In this document: piece by piece, positions 1 to 5,314 of the stretch
Layout: each line of letters starts with the position of its first letter
How positions within the stretch are numbered: the stretch's first letter is position 1
Assembly (NCBI GenBank): GCA_029862935.1
Contig: JAOTWK010000159.1
Coordinates: 1 to 7,667 of the forward strand
Direction: 5' to 3'
DNA from: Gemmatimonadota bacterium
Lineage (GTDB): Bacteria > Gemmatimonadota > Gemmatimonadetes > Gemmatimonadales > GWC2-71-9
DNA: 7,667 bases
Notes under the pieces: model-generated
Told to the model about the DNA's origin: nothing
Seen by the model: the letters and a program-made list of their open reading frames with translations, nothing else
Database searches by the model: none
Program-made: the position numbers and the translations under genes

Positions 1-1
1 G

Positions 2-259
2 CTGCTGTACGATCCGGCCCGGAGCGACGAAGGCCATATGGCCCGCGCGGTCCGCGAGCATTGCGTTGAGCGTGGAGTGTCGGTGCGGATGAACTACCCG
101 TATCGAGGCACCGCCGATGGCTTCACGACGCATTGCCGCAAGCGCTTTCCCGCCCGGCGGTATCTCGGTCTCGAGATCGAGCTGAACCAGCGTATTGTGC
201 GGAGCCGCCGGACGGTGACGGCCGTGCTCGATGCCATCGTGGGCGTCCTGGAAGGATGA
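2..259 (+). CDS. N-formylglutamate amidohydrolase family protein, C-terminal part
   Basis: Only the last 85 residues are in the window; the reading frame is open from base 2 and ends at a TGA at 257-259. The visible part carries the C-terminal signature of the N-formylglutamate amidohydrolase (HutG-like, FGase) family: an N-x-PYRG block (NYPYRGTADG) followed about 20 residues later by YLGLEIELNQ, which matches the family's conserved L-x-x-E-x-N-x region. Family members hydrolyse N-formyl-glutamate to glutamate and formate in histidine degradation, but many bacterial relatives are uncharacterised amidohydrolases. The metal-binding N-terminal half lies off the left edge, so the substrate cannot be judged. 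The gene converges on mtgA with 22 bases between the two stop codons. Family assignment is fairly secure; exact activity is not. Confidence 0.75.
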   Translation: MLYDPARSDEGHMARAVREHCVERGVSVRMNYPYRGTADGFTTHCRKRFPARRYLGLEIELNQRIVRSRRTVTAVLDAIVGVLEG

Positions 260-281
260 GCCTGCCGGTACGCGGCCGGGG

Positions 282-1019
282 TCAGAGGCTGTCCGTCACC
301 TCAGGGACCGCCGGGGCACCTCCCACATGCCGCCAGAGAAACGTCGCCCGCGCCATGCGGTCCTCGATGTCTTCGACGTACCCCCAGTAAGCAGAACTCT
401 CCACGCCGGGGTGCCACCGACTCGGCCGAGGAAGGCTCGCCGCGAGCTGCGCGGCTTCGTGCTCGGTGAGAAACACGGCCGGCTTGCCGAAGTACCGCTG
501 CGCCGCCGCCTCGGCTCCGTACACACCGGGCCCGAATTCCACCACGTTGAGGTAGATCTCCAGCATTCGCCGTTTGGTCAGGCTTCGCTCGAGTTGCCGG
601 GTGAGGATCAACTCCCTGAGCTTGCGAAGCGGGCTCCGGGAAGGCGAGAGCCAGAGGTTTTTGGCGAGTTGCTGCGTGATCGTCGAGGCGCCCCTCGGCG
701 CCTCCCGTTCCGCGAAGGCCTCCCGAAGAGCAACCTTGATCTCTGCTGTGGAGAACCCGTCGTGGGAGAAGAACTCCATGTCTTCGGCGGACACTGCAGC
801 GCGCTTGAGATGCGGGGAGATGGCCTCGCCGGGAACCCAGCGCCACTCCACCCGGTCCGACTGGCCCGCCGCTCGTCGCTGGGCTTGGTAGCGCTCGATG
901 AACGACGTCGTCTTGGGGTTGGTGCGGGCCAGCGCGGCGACGTCGGGCCACGAGACGACCTCCACGACCACCCAACCCGCGACCGCGATCAGAACAACGA
1001 CCAGCGCGCCGAGCGCCAA
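282..1019 (-). CDS. mtgA: Monofunctional biosynthetic peptidoglycan transglycosylase (GT51)
   Basis: The 245-residue protein polymerises lipid II into glycan strands at the outer face of the cytoplasmic membrane. One N-terminal membrane helix (about residues 2-24) anchors a single GT51 domain; no transpeptidase domain follows, and the length fits MtgA. All the family motifs are present: VSAEDMEFFSHDGF with catalytic Glu79, GASTITQQLAKNL (110-122), RKLRE with the second Glu at 136, the MLEIYLN block (152-158), and GVYGAEAAAQRYFGK (166-180). Glu79 and Glu136 are 57 residues apart, as in Aquifex PBP1A. The chosen start is a TTG at 1019, one base after the stop of the upstream DAACS gene. A GGTGG a few bases upstream is a weak ribosome-binding site, so translational coupling is likely. 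It is the last gene of a four-gene operon. A slightly longer N-terminus overlapping the upstream gene cannot be excluded. Confidence 0.93.
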   Translation of the reverse strand: MALGALVVVLIAVAGWVVVEVVSWPDVAALARTNPKTTSFIERYQAQRRAAGQSDRVEWRWVPGEAISPHLKRAAVSAEDMEFFSHDGFSTAEIKVALREAFAEREAPRGASTITQQLAKNLWLSPSRSPLRKLRELILTRQLERSLTKRRMLEIYLNVVEFGPGVYGAEAAAQRYFGKPAVFLTEHEAAQLAASLPRPSRWHPGVESSAYWGYVEDIEDRMARATFLWRHVGGAPAVPEVTDSL

Positions 1020-1020
1020 G

Positions 1021-2310
1021 CTACGCCACCGCGACGGGGGCCTCCGGCATTGCGACGTCAGGGACGACCGGCTCGGTGCGTGCCACGAACACAGCAGCCG
1101 TCAGGTCACCAGCCACGTTGAGGGTCGTGCGACACATATCCAGGATGCGGTCCACACCAAGGATGATAGCGATGCCTTCGGCCGGGACGCCAACCGTAGC
1201 GAGTACAACCATCATGAGTGGCAAGGAGCCGCCGGGAACTCCGGCCGTGCCCACAGCGGTGAGCACCGACAAGACCAACACGACCACCTGCTGTGCGAGA
1301 GTCAAGTCGACGCCAAAGACCTGCGCGAGGAACAGCACAGTCACCCCCTCGTACAGGGCCGTGCCGTTCATGTTCATCGTCGCGCCGAGCGGCAGCACGA
1401 ATCCCGCAATGGTGGGCGGGACACCAAGCTGATGCTCAGCCACGGCAATCGTGGTCGGGAGCGTCGCATTGCTGGAGCTGGTCGAGAAGGCCGTGATGAG
1501 GCTCGTCCGGCTTCGATGCCAGAACTCGATGGGATTCATGCCGCCGAACACTCGCACGAGGAGTGACAAACTCACACCGCCGTGGACCAACAGACCCACC
1601 ACCACCACGACCACGTACCACCCCAGCTCGCCCAGGAGGTGCCACCCGAACCGCGACGTCACGCCAAAGATGAGGGCGAACACGCCGTACGGAGCGAGCT
1701 TCATGGCGAACTCGATGATCACCATGACGACATCGGCCAACGCCCCGACGACACCGAGCATCGGTTGGGCGCGATCGTTGGGGAGCCGGATCAACGCCGC
1801 ACCGAAGACGAGCGCGAAGAAGATCACCGCCAGCATATCCCCCGCGGCGGCGGCCTGCACTGGATTGCGCGGGATCATGTTGACGAACGTGCTCACACCG
1901 AATCCCACACCGCCTCCCAATTGCATGCCCTCCGCCTGACCCTGGTAGGTCGCCAGCAGATCCTGGCGCGTCGCCTGGTCGATCCCTCCTCCCGGGTCGA
2001 ACACGCTGACCAATACGAGGCCCACCACTGTGGACAGCGCCGTGGATGCAAGAAAATACGCCAGCGTCTTTACACCGATACGGCCGAGCCGACCGACGTT
2101 GCCGATCCCGGCGACGCCCAGGGTGAGTGAGGCAAACACCAACGGCACGACCGTCATAAACAGCATCCGCAGGAACACCTGGCCGACGGGGTTCGCCACG
2201 TTCGTGTTTACCCAGACGAGCCACGTGGCACCGCCGGCCGCCGCGTTCACCGCAGTGCCGGTAAGTGCGCCGGCCAAGAGACCCACGACGATCTTGGTGT
2301 GGAGCTTCAC
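1021..2310 (-). CDS. Dicarboxylate/amino acid:cation symporter (DAACS/SLC1 family)
   Basis: A 429-residue inner-membrane secondary transporter of the GltPh/GltP/EAAT fold (eight helices plus hairpins HP1 and HP2), probably importing an acidic amino acid or dicarboxylate with Na+ or H+. HP1 carries TSSSNATLPTT (277-287), transmembrane segment 7 carries NMNGTALYE (313-321), HP2 carries GTAGVPGGSLP (354-364), and segment 8 carries D387-x3-D391-x2-R394-x3-N398-x3-D402. Asp391 and Arg394 correspond to GltPh Asp394 and Arg397, which bind the substrate amino group and side-chain carboxylate. The NMDGT motif reads NMNGT, losing a Na+-site aspartate. The frame extends upstream to a TTG at 2385, but that would overlap the preceding small gene by 62 bases and adds a non-family 25-residue tail. 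I therefore chose the GTG at 2310 (MKLHTKIVVG), 13 bases after that gene's stop, although its ribosome-binding site is weak. Family is certain; substrate is inferred. Confidence 0.92.
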   Translation of the reverse strand: MKLHTKIVVGLLAGALTGTAVNAAAGGATWLVWVNTNVANPVGQVFLRMLFMTVVPLVFASLTLGVAGIGNVGRLGRIGVKTLAYFLASTALSTVVGLVLVSVFDPGGGIDQATRQDLLATYQGQAEGMQLGGGVGFGVSTFVNMIPRNPVQAAAAGDMLAVIFFALVFGAALIRLPNDRAQPMLGVVGALADVVMVIIEFAMKLAPYGVFALIFGVTSRFGWHLLGELGWYVVVVVVGLLVHGGVSLSLLVRVFGGMNPIEFWHRSRTSLITAFSTSSSNATLPTTIAVAEHQLGVPPTIAGFVLPLGATMNMNGTALYEGVTVLFLAQVFGVDLTLAQQVVVLVLSVLTAVGTAGVPGGSLPLMMVVLATVGVPAEGIAIILGVDRILDMCRTTLNVAGDLTAAVFVARTEPVVPDVAMPEAPVAVA

Positions 2311-2323
2311 GCCTGGTGCGTCG

Positions 2324-2440
2324 TCATTCGCCGCCCGAGCCTGATGACGGCTTTCGCAGCGCCATAAGGAAGAACTTCCCCGCAAAGAAGAGCACGATGC
2401 CCCACGTCAGTCCCAGCATGATCCAGGCAGAGAGCGTCAT
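2324..2440 (-). CDS. MetS-like small accessory subunit of the NSS transporter (38 aa)
   Basis: This 38-residue protein is below the size cut-off of most gene callers. It starts MTLSAWIMLG, has one hydrophobic helix (about residues 5-27), and ends in a short polar tail with a positive RK pair (29-30) followed by PSSGSGGE. Its ATG shares bases with the TGA of the NSS gene in an ATGA overlap (2437-2440), and an AAGGCGG lies about 7 bases upstream, so translation is probably coupled to the transporter. In Corynebacterium glutamicum the methionine/alanine importer MetP (NSS family) needs a comparable one-helix partner, MetS, and similar tiny genes follow many bacterial NSS genes. Position, size, topology and the SAWIML start fit that group. 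Sequence similarity in so short a protein is weak evidence, so the call rests largely on context. A role in stabilising or activating the neighbouring transporter is inferred. Confidence 0.78.
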   Translation of the reverse strand: MTLSAWIMLGLTWGIVLFFAGKFFLMALRKPSSGSGGE

Positions 2441-4074
2441 CGGACCGCCTTGGTCTTGCGGTGCCATGCAAGCCAAACCAGAAAGGCACACCCCAAGAAC
2501 ACGAGAAGAAGGAGGAATCGTGTCATGTCCTGCACGAATCCGTGGGTGAACCGCCCACTGGCATCGAACCACTGGTAGCCGCGGTCCCCGACGTGGAGGA
2601 CCTTTCCAACCACGCTGTCGCCCGCGAACGGCCAGCCCTCCCCTGCGAAGACCGATCGCACCGCGTCGCCCCACCGTCCCGCTGGCTTCAGGATGGCACC
2701 CACGAAGACGGTCAGGATGAACATCGGTGTCACGTACCGGATCACGAGACGGAAGACCGTGGGGATGCGCATGTCCGCCCCTCGCGTGATCTCCGTCCAG
2801 CCCCGGTCGATGCCGAAGATCCATGCGAAGATGATCGCCTCGCCGAGGGCGAACAGCACGAGCGCGAACGTCCCACTCCAGAAGTCGAATTCGTCGAACG
2901 CGCCGCCTGGATAGAGCCACACGCAAACGAAGCCCAAGCCCAACGTCGCGACACCGAATGCCACGGCGGATCGGGTGCGTTGCATCTCGAACTCATCCTG
3001 CAGAAACGCGAGAATGGGCTGTCCCATGGCGAGCGAAGAGGTGATGCCGGCAAAGAACAGCAGGCCGAACCACAGCGCACCGGCAAAGGGCGCAAACCAC
3101 CCCCACTGGTTGAACAGCGCCGGAAGGGCGAGGAATCCGAGGCCGAACCCCGAGCCGCCGGCCGTGGCCGCCTGGACGGCATTGAGCCCGAGGTACGCCG
3201 TCGCTACCGGAATCAGGATGGACCCACCGAGGATCACCTCGACGAACTCGTTCATCCATCCGGCCGAGGACGCGTTCAAGGCAATGTCCTGATCGCGCCC
3301 AAGGTACGCCGCGTAACAGTGGATGGATCCCATGCCCACCGACAGCGTGAAGAAGACCTGCCCCGCCGCAGCGAGCCACGTACTGGGATCTACCAGACCC
3401 CTCACCTGGGGTTGCCAGACGAAGTTGAGGCCCACGAGCGGGCTCTGCACCACGCCCGGATCCTCAGGAGTGAGCGTCAGGGCTCGCACCGCCAGGATGC
3501 CGGCAAAGAGCAGCAAGAGCGGCATTCCGATCTTGGCAGCGATCTCGATGCCCTTCGCCAGGCCGCGGGAGAGAATCCACACATTGAGCCCGAGTGTGAC
3601 CAGGAACCACCACACCGCTTCCCCAGGAATCGCCGTGACCCGCCCGGCTTCCATCCCGAGGTACCGTGGGAAAAACTCCGTCGGCACCACCGACTGGAAT
3701 GTGCCAACGAGCGAGTGCCACACGTAGGCGAGGGTCCAACTCTCGATGTAACAGTAGTAGGCCGCGACCGTGAGGTTGGTGAACAACCCGAACACGCCCA
3801 CGTACTTGAGCCACCGGGCGCGCCCTAATCGATCGAACATTCCCGGCGGCGAATGGTGACCGAACTGCCCGCCGTGTCGGCCTATCGCCCACTCCACCCA
3901 GAGGAGTGGGATGCCCATGAGCACGAAAGAGACGAGGTAGGGAAGAAGAAACGCGCCGCCGCCGTGCTGCGCTGCCTGGGCCGGAAAGCGCAGGAAGTTC
4001 CCGAGTCCGACGGCGTTGCCCGCCATCGCCAGGATGAGCCCGACCCTGGTACCCCAGCGATCTCGACTGGACAC
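2437..4074 (-). CDS. LeuT-like neurotransmitter:sodium symporter (NSS/SNF family)
   Basis: A 545-residue, 12-helix inner-membrane Na+:amino acid symporter closely resembling Aquifex LeuT. Helix 1 has GNAVGLGNFLRFP (19-31), holding Na+-site residues equivalent to LeuT Ala22, Val23 and Asn27 and the gating Arg30. Helix 3 has the substrate tyrosine (Tyr107, LeuT Tyr108). Helix 6 has FFTLSVGMG (241-249), helix 7 has NEFVEVILGGS (275-285) with Asn275 and Glu279, and helix 8 has AGITSS (342-347). Glu279 matches LeuT Glu290, which implies chloride-independent transport. Pocket residues Phe259 and Ile359 of LeuT are both Met here (248, 350), so a neutral, probably hydrophobic amino acid is expected. 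The loop between helices 11 and 12 is longer than in LeuT. The frame extends to 4290, but that start would run into the divergent VOC gene. GTG 4074 gives an N-terminus within one residue of LeuT's and has GGAAAG upstream. Confidence 0.93.
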   Translation of the reverse strand: MSSRDRWGTRVGLILAMAGNAVGLGNFLRFPAQAAQHGGGAFLLPYLVSFVLMGIPLLWVEWAIGRHGGQFGHHSPPGMFDRLGRARWLKYVGVFGLFTNLTVAAYYCYIESWTLAYVWHSLVGTFQSVVPTEFFPRYLGMEAGRVTAIPGEAVWWFLVTLGLNVWILSRGLAKGIEIAAKIGMPLLLLFAGILAVRALTLTPEDPGVVQSPLVGLNFVWQPQVRGLVDPSTWLAAAGQVFFTLSVGMGSIHCYAAYLGRDQDIALNASSAGWMNEFVEVILGGSILIPVATAYLGLNAVQAATAGGSGFGLGFLALPALFNQWGWFAPFAGALWFGLLFFAGITSSLAMGQPILAFLQDEFEMQRTRSAVAFGVATLGLGFVCVWLYPGGAFDEFDFWSGTFALVLFALGEAIIFAWIFGIDRGWTEITRGADMRIPTVFRLVIRYVTPMFILTVFVGAILKPAGRWGDAVRSVFAGEGWPFAGDSVVGKVLHVGDRGYQWFDASGRFTHGFVQDMTRFLLLLVFLGCAFLVWLAWHRKTKAVR

Positions 4075-4126
4075 GACCCAAACGTCTTTCCGCCCGGCGG
4101 AAGCGGGCCGCACATGGAAGGCCACA

Positions 4127-4154
4127 AGTCTACGGGGGGCGGGATGGAAGTCAA
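4127..4154 (-). promoter_or_regulatory. Candidate sigma70-type promoter of the transporter-mtgA operon
   Basis: Read on the minus strand, TTGACT (4149-4154) matches the -35 consensus at five of six positions. It is followed after 16 bases by TAGACT (4127-4132), which matches the -10 consensus at four of six. Transcription would begin near 4120, leaving a leader of about 46 bases before the GTG at 4074. This agrees with the chosen short start of the NSS gene. Prediction by eye only. Confidence 0.5.
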
Positions 4155-4205
4155 TGGGCTCCCATCCCGCACCGGCGCTCCTCTCGCCACCGACTCGGCG
4201 TGGGA

Positions 4206-4211
4206 TATATT
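4206..4211 (+). promoter_or_regulatory. Candidate -10 element of the VOC gene
   Basis: TATATT matches the -10 consensus at five of six positions and is the most AT-rich spot in a GC-rich intergenic region. It lies 29 bases before the VOC start codon. No recognisable -35 element sits at the expected distance (4183-4188 reads CTCGCC), so it may depend on an activator or another sigma factor. Confidence 0.4.
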
Positions 4212-4228
4212 GCCCGTTCCATCCCACC

Positions 4229-4233
4229 AGGAG
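4229..4233 (+). promoter_or_regulatory. Ribosome-binding site deciding the VOC start
   Basis: AGGAG lies seven bases before the ATG at 4241. It fixes the start there, although the frame stays open upstream to 4016, inside the NSS gene on the other strand. Confidence 0.8.
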
Positions 4234-4240
4234 CCGTGTC

Positions 4241-4591
4241 ATGGGCGCCCCCGTCGTGCACTTCGAGTTGTGGTCGCAGTACCCCGACAAGCTCGCCGCG
4301 TTCTACCGCCAGGTATTCGACTGGGACATGAACTTTCTGGAACAGATGAACTACCACCTCATCGAAGCAGGCGAAGGCGGTATCGGTGGTGGAATCATGA
4401 AGCCGCAGCAGGGACCCTGGCCCGGGAACATGGCCTTCTACATCAGCGTGGACGACATCGAGAAGTACAAGGCACGCGTACTCGAGGCGGGCGGGAAGGT
4501 CGTCGTGGAACGACAGGAGGTACCGGACATCGGCACGTTTGCGCTGTTCGCTGACCCCGACGGACGCGTGCTGGGTATCTGGCAGCAGTAG
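4241..4591 (+). CDS. VOC (glyoxalase/bleomycin resistance/dioxygenase) superfamily protein
   Basis: A 116-residue soluble protein with a vicinal-oxygen-chelate fold of two beta-alpha-beta-beta-beta modules. The opening VVHFELWSQYPDKLAAFYRQ (5-24) and F-x-W-D form the first module. GIGGGIMK (47-54), then AFYISVDDIEKYKARVLEAG (65-84) and a final strand with FADPDGRVLGIWQ (103-115), form the second. This matches a large group of small bacterial VOC proteins of unknown function rather than glyoxalase I proper. His7 and Glu9 on the first strand could contribute to a metal site. The last strand has Gly-Ile-Trp where glyoxalases usually carry a metal-binding Glu, so metal binding is doubtful. The gene is monocistronic, divergent from the transporter operon and convergent with the GPP34 gene. 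Family call is firm; substrate unknown. Confidence 0.88.
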   Translation: MGAPVVHFELWSQYPDKLAAFYRQVFDWDMNFLEQMNYHLIEAGEGGIGGGIMKPQQGPWPGNMAFYISVDDIEKYKARVLEAGGKVVVERQEVPDIGTFALFADPDGRVLGIWQQ

Positions 4592-4602
4592 CGCGCGCCG
4601 AC

Positions 4603-4617
4603 GGCCCAGATCGGGCC
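4603..4617. terminator. Short hairpin between convergent genes
   Basis: GGCCC and GGGCC form a five-base-pair GC stem around the loop AGATC, inside the 30-base gap between the VOC stop and the GPP34 stop. It could slow or end transcription from both sides. There is no T-tract on either strand, so it is not a typical intrinsic terminator. Confidence 0.35.
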
Positions 4618-4621
4618 TCCG

Positions 4622-5314
4622 CTATCGGCCCGACGTCGCCACAATCCCGGCCGCAGTACCGGCAACGGCGATCGCCGTGCGCACCGCATCCGCCAGTTCC
4701 TTGGTGGCCTGCCCCTCCATGCTCTGAGCCGTCAGGCGCTCGAGCCGCTGCTTCCGATCCTTGAGGCGTTTCTTGTCGAACACGTGAGCGAGGACCCCCG
4801 TCGCGTGGGTGAGGGCCACCAGTACCGCCGTCCGCGTGTCCACGTCGGCGGAGTAGGAAAAGACGATCTGCTTCAGCCGCTTCACCAGTTCGCGCCTCGG
4901 CCTGCCGTCGCGCTCCGGATACACCGTATGCGGAAACACGAGGAGCACCTTGGTATCGATGCGCCGCAGTATTCCCTGCTTCACGAGCCCTTCGGCCACA
5001 CGCGCCTTGAGTCGCCGCAGGCCGGCGAACTTGGTGATCCACGTCTTTGGTGGCACCGGCCGCTTCGCGGTCGCGACCATCTCGAGGCACTCGTCCAGCA
5101 ATGGATCGCCGACGGCGCGGTTCTCCATCACCGTCACCAGTTGCTTGCCGTTCTGCCCCTCGACTGCAAGGCGTCGATCGAGGAGCAGCTCTGCCAGCAA
5201 CGCCGCCCCGACGCCGAACTGGTACTGGAGGCCTGTGTACGGTGTGCCCTTTTTCCGATCGAGCGCCAGCAGCATGACGTCCTCATACAGGAACAGCGGC
5301 CTGCGTTCCATCAT
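4622..5314 (-). CDS. GOLPH3/VPS74 (GPP34) family protein
   Basis: A 230-residue protein of the GPP34 family. It opens with LFLYEDVMLLALDRKKGT (7-24), the typical family start. Next come an LLAELLLDRRL helix (39-49), GDPLLDECLE (69-78), a TWITKF segment (91-96), RVAEGLVKQGIL (105-116), and RTAVLVALTHATGVLAHVF (161-179), which parallels the R-x-L-A-L-x-x-L-A-H-A block of human GOLPH3. Eukaryotic members are Golgi adaptors that bind phosphatidylinositol 4-phosphate; the bacterial members have no settled function. Two of four lipid-binding residues recalled from GOLPH3 are absent here. The C-terminus has a hydrophobic AIAVAGTAAGIVAT stretch (214-227), perhaps membrane-associated. The ATG at 5314 has AAGGA seven bases upstream and overlaps the stop of the Asp-box gene (ATGA at 5311-5314). 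A second ATG follows at once, at 5311. The frame extends to 5434 but only inside that upstream gene. Family call is strong; role unknown. Confidence 0.88.
   Translation of the reverse strand: MMERRPLFLYEDVMLLALDRKKGTPYTGLQYQFGVGAALLAELLLDRRLAVEGQNGKQLVTVMENRAVGDPLLDECLEMVATAKRPVPPKTWITKFAGLRRLKARVAEGLVKQGILRRIDTKVLLVFPHTVYPERDGRPRRELVKRLKQIVFSYSADVDTRTAVLVALTHATGVLAHVFDKKRLKDRKQRLERLTAQSMEGQATKELADAVRTAIAVAGTAAGIVATSGR

Noticed and set aside
260..281. GC-rich CCGG repeats in the gap between the convergent amidohydrolase and mtgA genes as a terminator
   Set aside because: The possible stem is only four base pairs with no T-tract, so it is not distinguishable from chance in this base composition.
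231..1121. 296-codon open frame on the plus strand opposite mtgA
   Set aside because: It is rich in Arg, Pro and Gly without motifs, and the opposite strand has all GT51 motifs intact.
2311..2385. Longer N-terminus for the DAACS transporter from a TTG at 2385
   Set aside because: It would overlap the small-subunit gene by 62 bases and add a hydrophilic tail not seen in the family. The GTG at 2310 begins where homology begins.
2324..2926. 200-codon minus-strand frame containing the small MetS-like protein at its end
   Set aside because: The first 162 codons are out of frame inside the NSS gene and Arg-rich with no family match. Only the last 38 codons, from the ATG at 2440, form a real gene.
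2461..3828. Long open frame (455 codons) on the plus strand opposite the NSS gene
   Set aside because: The product is a low-complexity, charge-rich sequence with no family features, while the minus strand encodes an unmistakable LeuT homologue. Long antisense frames are expected in GC-rich genes.
4016..4240. Upstream extension of the VOC frame
   Set aside because: It runs through the intergenic region and into the NSS gene on the other strand. The AGGAG at 4229-4233 places the start at 4241.
4075..4290. Longer N-terminus for the NSS transporter from 4290
   Set aside because: It would overlap the divergent VOC gene and its promoter and precede the predicted transcript start. The added residues show no similarity to NSS proteins.
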